From the NCBI GenBank assembly GCA_009776385.1, contig WRFT01000091.1, positions 1 through 7,374 on the forward strand: 7,374 bases of DNA, read 5' to 3'. The position numbers and the translations under genes were made by a program. The DNA comes from Clostridia bacterium (lineage in GTDB: Bacteria > Bacillota > Clostridia > Christensenellales > Aristaeellaceae). Below are positions 1 to 6,301 of this stretch, in pieces (positions within the stretch are counted from its first letter, which is position 1; every line of letters starts with the position of its first letter). Below the pieces are notes generated by a model. It saw only the letters and a list, made by a program, of their open reading frames with translations. It had not been told where the DNA came from and searched no databases.

Positions 1-77
1 AAATATTCCCATCCTTTGCTTAAGACATGTAAGGGAATGACATCCACAACGATACCGAGTTGGAACTGCTTGCTCAT
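1..77 (-). CDS. Unidentified protein, N-terminal fragment cut by window edge
   Basis: Only the first 25 codons are visible. The protein begins MSKQFQLGIVVDVIP and the frame stays open to the left edge. The ATG at 77-75 is preceded by AGGAG (87-91) at a 9-base spacing, which is why this start was chosen. A second ATG three bases upstream runs into a stop after two codons. There is no signal peptide, so the product is probably cytoplasmic. It starts only 32 bases after the binding-protein gene and is very likely the next gene of the transporter operon. At that place an enzyme acting on the imported sugar, or a response regulator, would be common, but 25 residues are too few to name a family. 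Confidence 0.6.
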   Translation of the reverse strand, partial: MSKQFQLGIVVDVIPLHVLSKGWEY

Positions 78-109
78 ATCATCGCGCTCCTATTTTAATT
101 CCTTTTGAA

Positions 110-1606
110 TTAGTCTTCATACCTAGCCGGGTTGGCCGCCATGAAGTCGGCGAATTCCTGAGCGATGGCCGCGGTCTTTTCGGCAAATTCGCCATTGACA
201 TAATCCATGAGGTCTTCAAAGGATACTTCACCGGTGATGAAGCGTGTTTCCAGCGAGGCGACGGTAGCCTGCTCATCCGGGAACTCTACGCCTACTTTGT
301 CAATCATCTTTGTGAAGGGGAAGTATACCTTTTGGGTGGCCGCTTCCGTTTCCGCGTATTCCTTCTGCCATTTGGCAATCAGTACCGGGTTAGAGCCGCC
401 CATCAGCGCTTCCAAGCCTTTATAGGCATTGGCGAATCCAAACATATTGCTGGTAACCTTTTCACGCGCACGGAACTGCTCCTCGGTACGGTCAACGGTA
501 CGGGTTTCGATATCATAAGAATTATAGTGATCGCCCTGGAAACCCATTTGCATGATGGTAAAGCCTTCGGCGGAATCGGCCCAGTCTAACAGACGAAGCA
601 CCGCATCTACATTGGCGCTGTCGGCATTGACGTAGTAGGCCATCCACGCGGAAGGCGGCATGGCGTATTGCGGCCTGTCGCCCGCGTTTAATACCAGCGG
701 CGAGCAGTATACAAAATCGTCCGGGTCGACGCCGTATTTTTCCAGTTTGTTGGTAAAGTTTTTGCCCGAGGTTCCGAACATACCCGTGCGGCCTTGGAAG
801 AATTTCTCTTCGCCGTCGCTGCCGGGGGTGAAGTACTCGGGATCTAACACACCTTCTTCATAAAGGAGGCGTACCAGCTTCATGTAATCGCCGTATCCGG
901 ACTTTAACGCGCGCAGTTTCGCGCTGCCGTCGGCATCAGGCATACCATGGTGCCAGCCCGAAATGGAGTAAGCCATGGATACGAAGTCGTTTTGCAGGTG
1001 CCAGGGGCTGAAATCGCCGCTGACGCCAAAGGAGACGCCGAATGTGTCGGCAACGCCGTTGCCGTCGGGATCTTCAAAGGTAAACGCGCGGCAGACATCG
1101 ATGAACTCTTCAATGGTCTTGGGAATTTCCTTGCCTACCTTGTCCAGCCATTTCTTGTTGATAAGGAAGCCCCAGCGGTCATACGAGTTCGCCCGCGGCA
1201 AGCCCCAGATATGGCCGTCGCCAAAGAAATCGCAATCTCCGCGCTGCTCCACGCTGTGGTTAGCGGACATGTTGGGATACTGATCGATGAGATCCGTCAA
1301 TTCCAGCAGCAAGCCTTCTTCGGCCCACATTTTAGCGTCGACATCCGCACCGAAATGTACCAAATCTGGCATATCACCGGTCGCCATCAACTGTTTAACA
1401 CGGTCTCCGTAGCTGGCTAAAGGCGGCGCTTCGATTATCAAGCGGATGCCCAAGTGCTCTTCAATGTATTGTACCACCGGGTTATCGTCTATGACCACCT
1501 CAGGATTGATTTGCAGTACCGCGGTGATCACAATGGGATCCTCAGCCATGGCAAACACCGGGAGCGCCAGCATGAGAACCACTGCGAAGCATAGGAACCG
1601 TTTCAT
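110..1606 (-). CDS. Extracellular solute-binding protein of a CUT1 sugar ABC transporter
   Basis: This 498-residue protein should capture a carbohydrate or similar solute outside the membrane and deliver it to the two permeases encoded just upstream. Residues 1-21 form a signal peptide: Lys-Arg, a hydrophobic core, then AMA before Glu22. The mature part has the family-1 binding-protein pattern, with MATGDMPDLVHF near residues 74-85 and WGFLINKKWLDKVG near 145-158. An EF-hand-like loop, DPDGNGVAD (179-187), probably binds calcium; related binding proteins carry such a loop. The only cysteine in the leader is Cys6, too early and in the wrong context for a lipobox, so it does not look like a lipoprotein although most Gram-positive relatives are. 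AGGAGG at 1615-1620, 8 bases upstream, fixes the start. Length is normal for the family. The substrate cannot be told from sequence. Confidence 0.93.
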   Translation of the reverse strand: MKRFLCFAVVLMLALPVFAMAEDPIVITAVLQINPEVVIDDNPVVQYIEEHLGIRLIIEAPPLASYGDRVKQLMATGDMPDLVHFGADVDAKMWAEEGLLLELTDLIDQYPNMSANHSVEQRGDCDFFGDGHIWGLPRANSYDRWGFLINKKWLDKVGKEIPKTIEEFIDVCRAFTFEDPDGNGVADTFGVSFGVSGDFSPWHLQNDFVSMAYSISGWHHGMPDADGSAKLRALKSGYGDYMKLVRLLYEEGVLDPEYFTPGSDGEEKFFQGRTGMFGTSGKNFTNKLEKYGVDPDDFVYCSPLVLNAGDRPQYAMPPSAWMAYYVNADSANVDAVLRLLDWADSAEGFTIMQMGFQGDHYNSYDIETRTVDRTEEQFRAREKVTSNMFGFANAYKGLEALMGGSNPVLIAKWQKEYAETEAATQKVYFPFTKMIDKVGVEFPDEQATVASLETRFITGEVSFEDLMDYVNGEFAEKTAAIAQEFADFMAANPARYED

Positions 1607-1639
1607 GATACATACCTCCTGTTTTTCTTTTTTATTTCA

Positions 1640-1655
1640 CCATGACGGATCATGG
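1640..1655 (-). repeat. Small hairpin between permease and binding-protein genes
   Basis: CCATGA and TCATGG are perfect complements separated by four bases. This gives a 6-bp stem in the transcript between the permease stop (1678) and the binding-protein start (1606). In transcription direction it is followed by an A-rich stretch and AGGAGG, not by a U-tract, so it does not look like a terminator. It could protect or set the level of the binding-protein message, which is often more abundant than permease message. Only the pairing is seen; the role is inferred. Confidence 0.4.
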
Positions 1656-1677
1656 GAAACACCAACACGGGAGACCC

Positions 1678-2598
1678 CTATTCCTTGACGGAGCCGAGTG
1701 AGAGACCCTTGATAAAGTAGCGCTGCATGAACGGATAGATGACTAAAATCGGCGCTATGGTAATGACGATAGCCGCCATTCTAAGCGTGAACGGATGCGC
1801 GCGGTTTTCCGCCGTCAGCATTTGTGATACGGTAGATATGTCGCTGGTACTCTCCACAACCAGCTCGCGCAAGACCAGTGTCAGCGGCCACAGCTTGCGG
1901 GAGGACACATACATCATGGCCAGATAATAGTTGTTCCAGAAAGTCACCGCGCAAAAAACAATCATGGTGGCGATGGCCGGTTTGATTAAAGGCACCACGA
2001 CACGGAACAGAATGTAGATATCGTTTGCCCCGTCCACCTTGGCGGCTTCTTCCAATGATTCCGAAACCGTTTGCTGGATGAAATTTTTCATAAGGATTAA
2101 GTTAAACGCGCCGATGGCCCATGGGATAAACATGACGCCGAGCGTATCATGCAGCCCAATGGCTCGGATGATGATGTAATTGGGAATCATGCCACCGTTG
2201 AAGTACATGGTAAACAAAATCATGCCCATGATGACCTTGCGGCCGCCAAGCTGCTTTCTGGACAGGGGGTATGCCGAAATGATTAACAAAAATACACTTA
2301 AAAGCGTACCCAGCACCGTCACGCGGATAGACACGCTGTACGCGGAACGAATGAGCGCGTAATCCCAGACTTTTGCGTACGCCGTCAGCGTGAACTGCGC
2401 GGGTATAATGCGAAGCGGGTTGGCGATGTACTCCTCATAGGACATAAAAGACACGAAAAACACATAGACGAACGGGAACAGGCAGAAAATAGCCAGAAGC
2501 GTCACAACAAGGGTGCTGAACCCTTCTAACAGATAATCGGATCGTGAGCGCAGCACACGGTTGCGCACGGTTTTACGGGGAAGAGCGGGTGAGGTCAA
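1678..2598 (-). CDS. Carbohydrate ABC transporter permease (YtcP/LplC type)
   Basis: This is the second membrane-spanning subunit of the sugar importer, 306 residues from the chosen start. It is a BPD_transp_1 (MalG-like) permease with about six hydrophobic segments; the first is near residues 29-51. The cytoplasmic EAA loop that docks the ATPase is clear at about 182-208: LEEAAKVDGAND, then VVVPLIKPAIA. FNGGMIPNYI (133-142) and the C-terminal KGLSLGSVKE are typical of the LplC/YtcP branch. An ATG seven codons upstream (2619) is open, but it has no ribosome binding site and lies inside the previous gene. The TTG at 2598-2596 has AGGAGG 7 bases before it and overlaps the upstream stop as TTGA, so it is preferred. 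No ATPase gene is nearby; this subclass usually shares an MsmX-like ATPase encoded elsewhere. Confidence 0.93.
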   Translation of the reverse strand: MTSPALPRKTVRNRVLRSRSDYLLEGFSTLVVTLLAIFCLFPFVYVFFVSFMSYEEYIANPLRIIPAQFTLTAYAKVWDYALIRSAYSVSIRVTVLGTLLSVFLLIISAYPLSRKQLGGRKVIMGMILFTMYFNGGMIPNYIIIRAIGLHDTLGVMFIPWAIGAFNLILMKNFIQQTVSESLEEAAKVDGANDIYILFRVVVPLIKPAIATMIVFCAVTFWNNYYLAMMYVSSRKLWPLTLVLRELVVESTSDISTVSQMLTAENRAHPFTLRMAAIVITIAPILVIYPFMQRYFIKGLSLGSVKE

Positions 2599-3521
2599 AA
2601 TAACCCCTCCTCTCCGCATAGCTTGGCGATGAAATTCGCGCAGGTTAACAGGACAAATCCTACCACGGAATTAAAGAAGCCGACAGCCGAGGCAAAGCTG
2701 AGCCGGCCATTAACCAGGCCGATTCGATAAGTGTACGTTTCAAAAACGTCAGAAACTTGCAGATTGCTGCCGTTTTGCAGTATGCGCATCTGCTCGAAAC
2801 CGTTGCTCATTAACCCGCCGACACTCAGCAGCAGAAGGATGACAATGGTGGAACGGATACCGGGCAATGTGACATGCCAGACGCGTTTTAGCCGTGAAGC
2901 GCCGTCGATGGTCGCGGCCTCATATAAATCGGGGTTAATTGCCGTGATGGCCGCCAGATAAATGATGGTATCCCATCCCGCCTGCTTCCATATATGGGAT
3001 ATGATGGCAATGCCCCTGAAATACCTGTCCTTGCCTAAAAAGAAAACAGCTTCACCGCCAAGCGATTTGATGACCATGTTGATGATGCCCCATGTCGGAG
3101 ATAACAGGTTGACCATAATACCGCCGATAATCACCCAGCTGATAAAATAGGGCAGGTAAATAAACGTCTGCGTGACGCGTTTATACCTTGGGAAGGGAAT
3201 CTCATTGAGCATTAAGGAAAGGATGATGGGTACGGGGAAGCACAGCAAAAGCCTGAGTACGCTTAAAGTTATGGAGTTACCCAGTACCCGGTAAAAGTCT
3301 TTTAGACCAAACAGATAACGGAACTGATCAAAGCCCACCCACGGGCTGCCCCATATTCCCTTGGAGTATTTAAACTCCTGAAACGCGGTGACAAGCCCGA
3401 ACATGGGCGCGTAACTGAACACCATAAAATATACCACGCACGGCACCAACAGCATATACAAATAGCGGTTCGCCCAAATACGCTTCCTGCGGCGTGCCGG
3501 TGATGGAACGTTTACTGTCAT
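2595..3521 (-). CDS. Carbohydrate ABC transporter permease (LplB type)
   Basis: This is the first membrane subunit of the importer, 308 residues from the chosen start, a BPD_transp_1 (MalF-like) permease. An N-terminal basic stretch (ARRRKR, 9-14) precedes the first membrane segment at about 20-44. LPYFISWVIIGGI (123-135) is typical of LplB proteins. The EAA loop is at about 201-222: EAATIDGASRLKRVWHVTLP, then GI. An in-frame ATG seven codons upstream (3542) lacks a ribosome binding site and would lie only about six bases from the predicted transcription start. The ATG at 3521 has AGAGG 8 bases upstream and is preferred. Together with the following permease, which overlaps its stop codon, it forms the heterodimeric channel. 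It is the first gene of the transporter operon after the likely promoter at 3555-3582. Confidence 0.93.
   Translation of the reverse strand: MTVNVPSPARRRKRIWANRYLYMLLVPCVVYFMVFSYAPMFGLVTAFQEFKYSKGIWGSPWVGFDQFRYLFGLKDFYRVLGNSITLSVLRLLLCFPVPIILSLMLNEIPFPRYKRVTQTFIYLPYFISWVIIGGIMVNLLSPTWGIINMVIKSLGGEAVFFLGKDRYFRGIAIISHIWKQAGWDTIIYLAAITAINPDLYEAATIDGASRLKRVWHVTLPGIRSTIVILLLLSVGGLMSNGFEQMRILQNGSNLQVSDVFETYTYRIGLVNGRLSFASAVGFFNSVVGFVLLTCANFIAKLCGEEGLF
2606..2611 (-). promoter_or_regulatory. Ribosome binding site inside upstream gene, deciding a TTG start
   Basis: AGGAGG lies within the last codons of the upstream permease and helps encode its terminal GEEGLF. Seven bases separate it from a TTG (2598-2596), whose last two bases begin the upstream TGA stop. 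This arrangement points to translational coupling of the two permeases, which must be made in equal numbers. Confidence 0.75.
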
Positions 3522-3554
3522 CAGCTTCGCCTCTATCCACATTTAATGACCACT

Positions 3555-3582
3555 ATTGTATAGCAGCCGCAGCGGGAAACAA
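3555..3582 (-). promoter_or_regulatory. Likely promoter of the transporter operon
   Basis: Reading leftwards, TTGTTT (3582-3577) and TACAAT (3560-3555) are spaced 16 bases apart, close to the sigma-A consensus. An overlapping reading, TGC followed by TATACA, gives an extended -10. Transcription would begin near 3548, leaving a leader of about 27 bases to the ATG at 3521. The -35 box overlaps the outer arm of the adjacent inverted repeat, a natural place for a regulator to act. It is predicted from sequence only. Confidence 0.5.
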
Positions 3583-3637
3583 TGCTGAATCGGATTGCGT
3601 TTTACACGAACAATCCGATTGCAAAAGCAGTGTTGTT
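3578..3637. repeat. Long interrupted inverted repeat upstream of the transporter promoter
   Basis: The inner arms AATCGGATTG (3588-3597) and CAATCCGATT (3611-3620) are perfect 10-bp complements around a 13-base centre. Outer arms 3578-3587 and 3628-3637 add ten more pairs, two of them G-T, with a 7-base bulge on the right side (3621-3627). It lies between the kinase and permease genes and touches the -35 box. It may be a regulator binding site, or a hairpin separating the two transcription units. A T-run follows on the plus strand (3636-3642), but no rightward gene ends here. Leftwards the tail is not U-rich, so a conventional terminator for the kinase is doubtful. Confidence 0.55.
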
Positions 3638-3684
3638 TTTTTAAATGGTTTTATTAAATAACGGGAAATAACTTTAGGAACGCG

Positions 3685-5358
3685 CTATACGGGTTGATTG
3701 ATGATGACACGGGTACATATGCCCGGTTCGCTTTCAATGGTTAGCCCGGCATTCTTCTGGCACATACGCAAACGGCTGATGACATTGTGCAGGCCGTAAC
3801 CGCGCTGCTCACCGGGGGTATCCGCAAGAATGGATTGAATACGTTCCTCACTCATGCCGTTCCCATCGTCCTCCACGATTAAATCGTAACTGCCGTTCGC
3901 GGCAGCGCTGTAAATGGTGATATTTAAAGGCGATCCGTCCTCACGGCGGCCATGGTATATGGCGTTTTCAACCAATGGCTGTAACAACAGCTTGAGTGTT
4001 TTGCAATCCCACAATTCTTCGGAAACATCGGTGTGCACATTCACTTCATCGCCGTAACGCAGCTTTTGCAGATAGGTGTACGCACGCAGATGCTCCAGTT
4101 CCAGTTTGAGCGGTACCGTATCTTCTTTTAAGCTTAGTGAATAACGTAAAAACGCCGCCAGGTGATCCACTGCGATGTTTAACTGCTCATGGTCGTTACG
4201 TTTGGAAAGCCATTTGATGGAGGATAAGGCATTGAATAAAAAATGCGAGTTGATTTGAGCGCGCAGCGCGCTTACTTCCGCCGCACGCTTTAAAAGGTTT
4301 GTATGGTTTACCTGCTCTATTAACGCTAAAATCCGGCGGCGGGTCTCGTCCAACTCGGCTGCCAGCAGGCTGAACTCATCTTGCCCGCGAATGTTGATTT
4401 CACGCTCCAGCTTCCAGTTGCTGATGTCCGCGATTTTATCGGATAAATACCCTATACGGCGCGTTAAGCGCATACTAATCTGCCATACAATAAAAAACGC
4501 GAGCGCGGCTACTACCGCCGTGACCAGCGCCATGCGCAGAACGATGGTGCGGTATGTGCGGTCCAGATAGTCCGTATCGGTTCCAATCATCACATTCACG
4601 CCTTTTTTTGTGGCCGAGGTGATGGTGATCGGTTTGGGAATATCAAGGCGTTCGCGCCCGATTCCTAACTCCGCTTGCCGCTTGGCGTCGTATAACAGTT
4701 TGGCAAACGTGTACCTGCTGTTGACGCTGAGCAGACGATCATCCGTAAATACGGCGATAAAGTTGCCGCTGTCATCCTCGCAGAAGAAACCGAGCAGTTC
4801 GGTTTCATAAATACGCATTTCCAGAATGTACTCCCGTTCCGTGTTGGTTTGGAACACCTTTTGAAAGAGTGAGAATACCTTTTCGTTACGCGCATTTAAA
4901 TAGGTGCCGGTAATGAGCAGATTATTTCGGTATACGGAGCTTCCGGGTACAAACTCCGCGAAGATCGACCGGATATCCCCCAGCCCGTCCGCGCGCATAT
5001 CCTCTCCATTGGTATAGATACGGATTCCATTCAACCTGCCAACATTGATGCGCATGTATTCAGCGGCAACGGATTCCAATTCCTGCCGCACACGCTCAAA
5101 GGGCTGCGTTTCCATGGTGCGGATGAGCGATCTGTCAGTTGACAGAATTTGCAAATACGAAAGATAATAATCCAGCCTGTTGTCGATGTTGATGGCGACC
5201 TGGCGGCTGTTGGCTTCCAGTACAGAGCTTTCCTGCAGGCGGTAGCTGTTGCGTTGGATCAGATACATCATGCCGAGCATGGCCGAGATGATGAACGCGA
5301 TGATGACGACAAAGCAAATATAGAGCTGTGTACGAAACTTAAAACGATCCAGCATCAT
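3685..5358 (-). CDS. Membrane sensor histidine kinase, YesM/LytS type
   Basis: This 557-residue kinase should autophosphorylate on histidine in response to an extracellular signal and pass the phosphate to a response regulator. Membrane segment 1 is at about 13-35, followed by an extracellular sensor region of about 235 residues (36-271). Segment 2 is at 272-294, a HAMP linker at about 296-347, and the His_kinase domain holds the phospho-acceptor His372 in QINSHFLFNAL. Usually this motif is QINPHFLFN; here Pro is replaced by Ser371. The ATP-binding domain shows the N box QPLVENAIYHG (460-470), G1 box DDGNGM (497-502) and G2 box GYGLHNV (520-526), so it looks catalytically intact. AAGGA (5368-5372) sits 9 bases before the first of two tandem ATGs. 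Such kinases often sit beside sugar transporters and pair with an AraC-type regulator, but none is encoded here; it may lie beyond the left edge. The signal is unknown. Confidence 0.93.
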   Translation of the reverse strand: MMLDRFKFRTQLYICFVVIIAFIISAMLGMMYLIQRNSYRLQESSVLEANSRQVAINIDNRLDYYLSYLQILSTDRSLIRTMETQPFERVRQELESVAAEYMRINVGRLNGIRIYTNGEDMRADGLGDIRSIFAEFVPGSSVYRNNLLITGTYLNARNEKVFSLFQKVFQTNTEREYILEMRIYETELLGFFCEDDSGNFIAVFTDDRLLSVNSRYTFAKLLYDAKRQAELGIGRERLDIPKPITITSATKKGVNVMIGTDTDYLDRTYRTIVLRMALVTAVVAALAFFIVWQISMRLTRRIGYLSDKIADISNWKLEREINIRGQDEFSLLAAELDETRRRILALIEQVNHTNLLKRAAEVSALRAQINSHFLFNALSSIKWLSKRNDHEQLNIAVDHLAAFLRYSLSLKEDTVPLKLELEHLRAYTYLQKLRYGDEVNVHTDVSEELWDCKTLKLLLQPLVENAIYHGRREDGSPLNITIYSAAANGSYDLIVEDDGNGMSEERIQSILADTPGEQRGYGLHNVISRLRMCQKNAGLTIESEPGICTRVIINQPV

Positions 5359-5388
5359 GGGACTTTATCCTTCCTTTTATATGTCAAT

Positions 5389-5404
5389 ACGCGTCATGAC
5401 GCGT
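5389..5404. repeat. Perfect 16-bp palindrome at a gene end
   Basis: ACGCGTCATGACGCGT equals its own reverse complement. It begins at the first base of the TAA stop of the secreted-protein gene (5406-5404) and fills part of the 45-base gap before the kinase. In RNA it could fold as a 6-bp stem with a CATG loop. No U-tract follows on either strand, so it is not a standard terminator. It could be an operator or a weak processing hairpin; the role is inferred. Confidence 0.5.
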
Positions 5405-6123
5405 TATTCATCATCATCCGTCTTGGAAAAATACAACGCTGTCACGTCACTGAACCAGATGCTGATGATACCATTTTCATGTAAGTGCAGCGTAATGCTT
5501 ACCTTCTCGCCCTCCGCATCGCCCTCCAGGCAAAGCGCGCCTTCCGAGACGGTGCCTTCCGTGTGTAACACGCTGTCGAGGATCCGGCCTTCCATTTTCC
5601 CATCAAGGATGGCCAGCGACGCGTCAAAGCTGTCCGGCAAGAGCGTGCGCGGAACGTATATGCCTTCATCTTCCATCGCGTGAAGCTCCCATACGCCGTT
5701 AAACTCCGCCAGTACCGCGTCAGAACGTACGGGCGCTACGGGGGGATTGGAAGCCTGCGGTTTCTCTCTGTTAAAGAACATGATTTGACCGTCTTTATCC
5801 GCGTATAAACCGCTGTCAACTAAAATAAAAGATATTTCATCATCATTGTCATCCGCAACGGTTAAAACGTCCTCCCGGATAACCCAACTTCCCAATGCAT
5901 CTCCGGTCGTGGAACTGTACAGCGCGGCAGAGTTATCCGCCAAGAGATTCATAGAAACTTCCTGGCCGAGGTCGGCCATATGATATAAGACACCGTTTAT
6001 CTCCATGGCGCTTAAGTACCAAATGCCCAGGATTTCATTCGGATGAAGGGCCTCGGCCATCCCCGCCGGTACCAAAGACACCGTTAAAACGAAAGCCAAT
6101 GCCAACGCTAAGGCTTTTTTCAT
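5404..6123 (-). CDS. Secreted protein with two lipocalin-like repeats, function unknown
   Basis: This 239-residue protein has a signal peptide at residues 1-23: Lys-Lys, a hydrophobic core, then GMA before Glu24. There is no lipobox cysteine. The mature part seems to consist of two similar beta-rich units. Each opens with a G-x-W motif, LGIWYLSAMEING (32-44) and NGVWELHAMEDEG (142-154), and each ends with a short strand containing Phe or Tyr (IMFFNRE, ALYFSKT). A proline-rich linker lies near 121-132 and the C-terminus is acidic. The G-x-W opening and repeated strands resemble the lipocalin-like domains common in secreted Clostridia proteins, which are mostly uncharacterised. GGAGG (6131-6135) is 7 bases before the ATG. 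It is 45 bases upstream of the sensor kinase on the same strand and probably co-transcribed with it. A role in presenting or sensing a ligand is inference. Confidence 0.75.
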   Translation of the reverse strand: MKKALALALAFVLTVSLVPAGMAEALHPNEILGIWYLSAMEINGVLYHMADLGQEVSMNLLADNSAALYSSTTGDALGSWVIREDVLTVADDNDDEISFILVDSGLYADKDGQIMFFNREKPQASNPPVAPVRSDAVLAEFNGVWELHAMEDEGIYVPRTLLPDSFDASLAILDGKMEGRILDSVLHTEGTVSEGALCLEGDAEGEKVSITLHLHENGIISIWFSDVTALYFSKTDDDE

Positions 6124-6160
6124 AAGAAAACCTCCCGCCTTTATGAATTACTGCCGGTGG

Positions 6161-6189
6161 AATGTAACATAATATTGCGGTAAATGCAA
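6161..6189 (-). promoter_or_regulatory. Likely promoter of the secreted-protein/kinase unit
   Basis: Reading leftwards, TTGCAT (6189-6184) and TACATT (6166-6161) are separated by exactly 17 bases. TGT directly before the -10 box gives an extended -10. Transcription would begin near 6154, about 30 bases before the ATG at 6123. A short inverted repeat, ATTGC and GCAAT (6174-6178 and 6186-6190), overlaps the -35 box. It is predicted from sequence only. Confidence 0.55.
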
Positions 6190-6224
6190 TTTCACCCCGC
6201 GAGGTAACCCACGCTCGGTAAGAC

Positions 6225-6253
6225 TTGCGCCGCGCGGCGCGCTTGTGTATGAT
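6225..6253 (+). promoter_or_regulatory. Likely promoter of the nitroreductase-dnaX unit
   Basis: TTGCGC (6225-6230) and TATGAT (6248-6253) are spaced 17 bases apart; GATAAT (6251-6256) is an alternative -10. Transcription would begin near 6260, about 42 bases before the ATG at 6302. The spacer is almost entirely G and C and holds a perfect palindrome. It is predicted from sequence only. Confidence 0.5.
6227..6240. repeat. GC-only palindrome inside the rightward promoter
   Basis: GCGCCGCGCGGCGC is its own reverse complement and overlaps the -35 box and spacer of the predicted plus-strand promoter. Its composition stands out from the AT-rich sequence around it. A repressor binding site is possible, but a palindrome made only of G and C can also arise by chance. 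Confidence 0.4.
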
Positions 6254-6301
6254 AATCATGCAGAAACAGGCTTCATCCTTTTTGAAAGCGAGGTGACGGG
6301 C

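Noticed and set aside
947..1420. Open plus-strand frame of 157 codons inside the binding-protein gene
   Set aside because: It lies antisense to a clearly recognisable gene, has no recognisable motif, and is explained by that gene's codon use.
3636..3642. T-run after the inverted repeat, suggesting a rightward intrinsic terminator
   Set aside because: No rightward gene lies upstream; all genes on the left are on the minus strand.
3656..3672. Direct repeat AAATAAC, GGG, AAATAAC just after the kinase gene
   Set aside because: Seven-base AT-rich repeats are expected by chance, and no boxes of a second promoter are spaced correctly around them.
5382..5388. TTGACA-like box on the minus strand upstream of the kinase, a possible separate promoter
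   Set aside because: No -10 box is found at 16-18 bases; the nearest candidates (TATAAA, GATAAA) are at 0 and 12 bases.
5149..5484. Plus-strand open frame across the kinase start and the gap to the secreted-protein gene
   Set aside because: It is antisense to two supported genes, and its product shows no family features.
6245..6301. Longer nitroreductase reading from the GTG at 6245
   Set aside because: It would start on the predicted -10 box and lacks a ribosome site, while the ATG at 6302 has GAGGTGA upstream.
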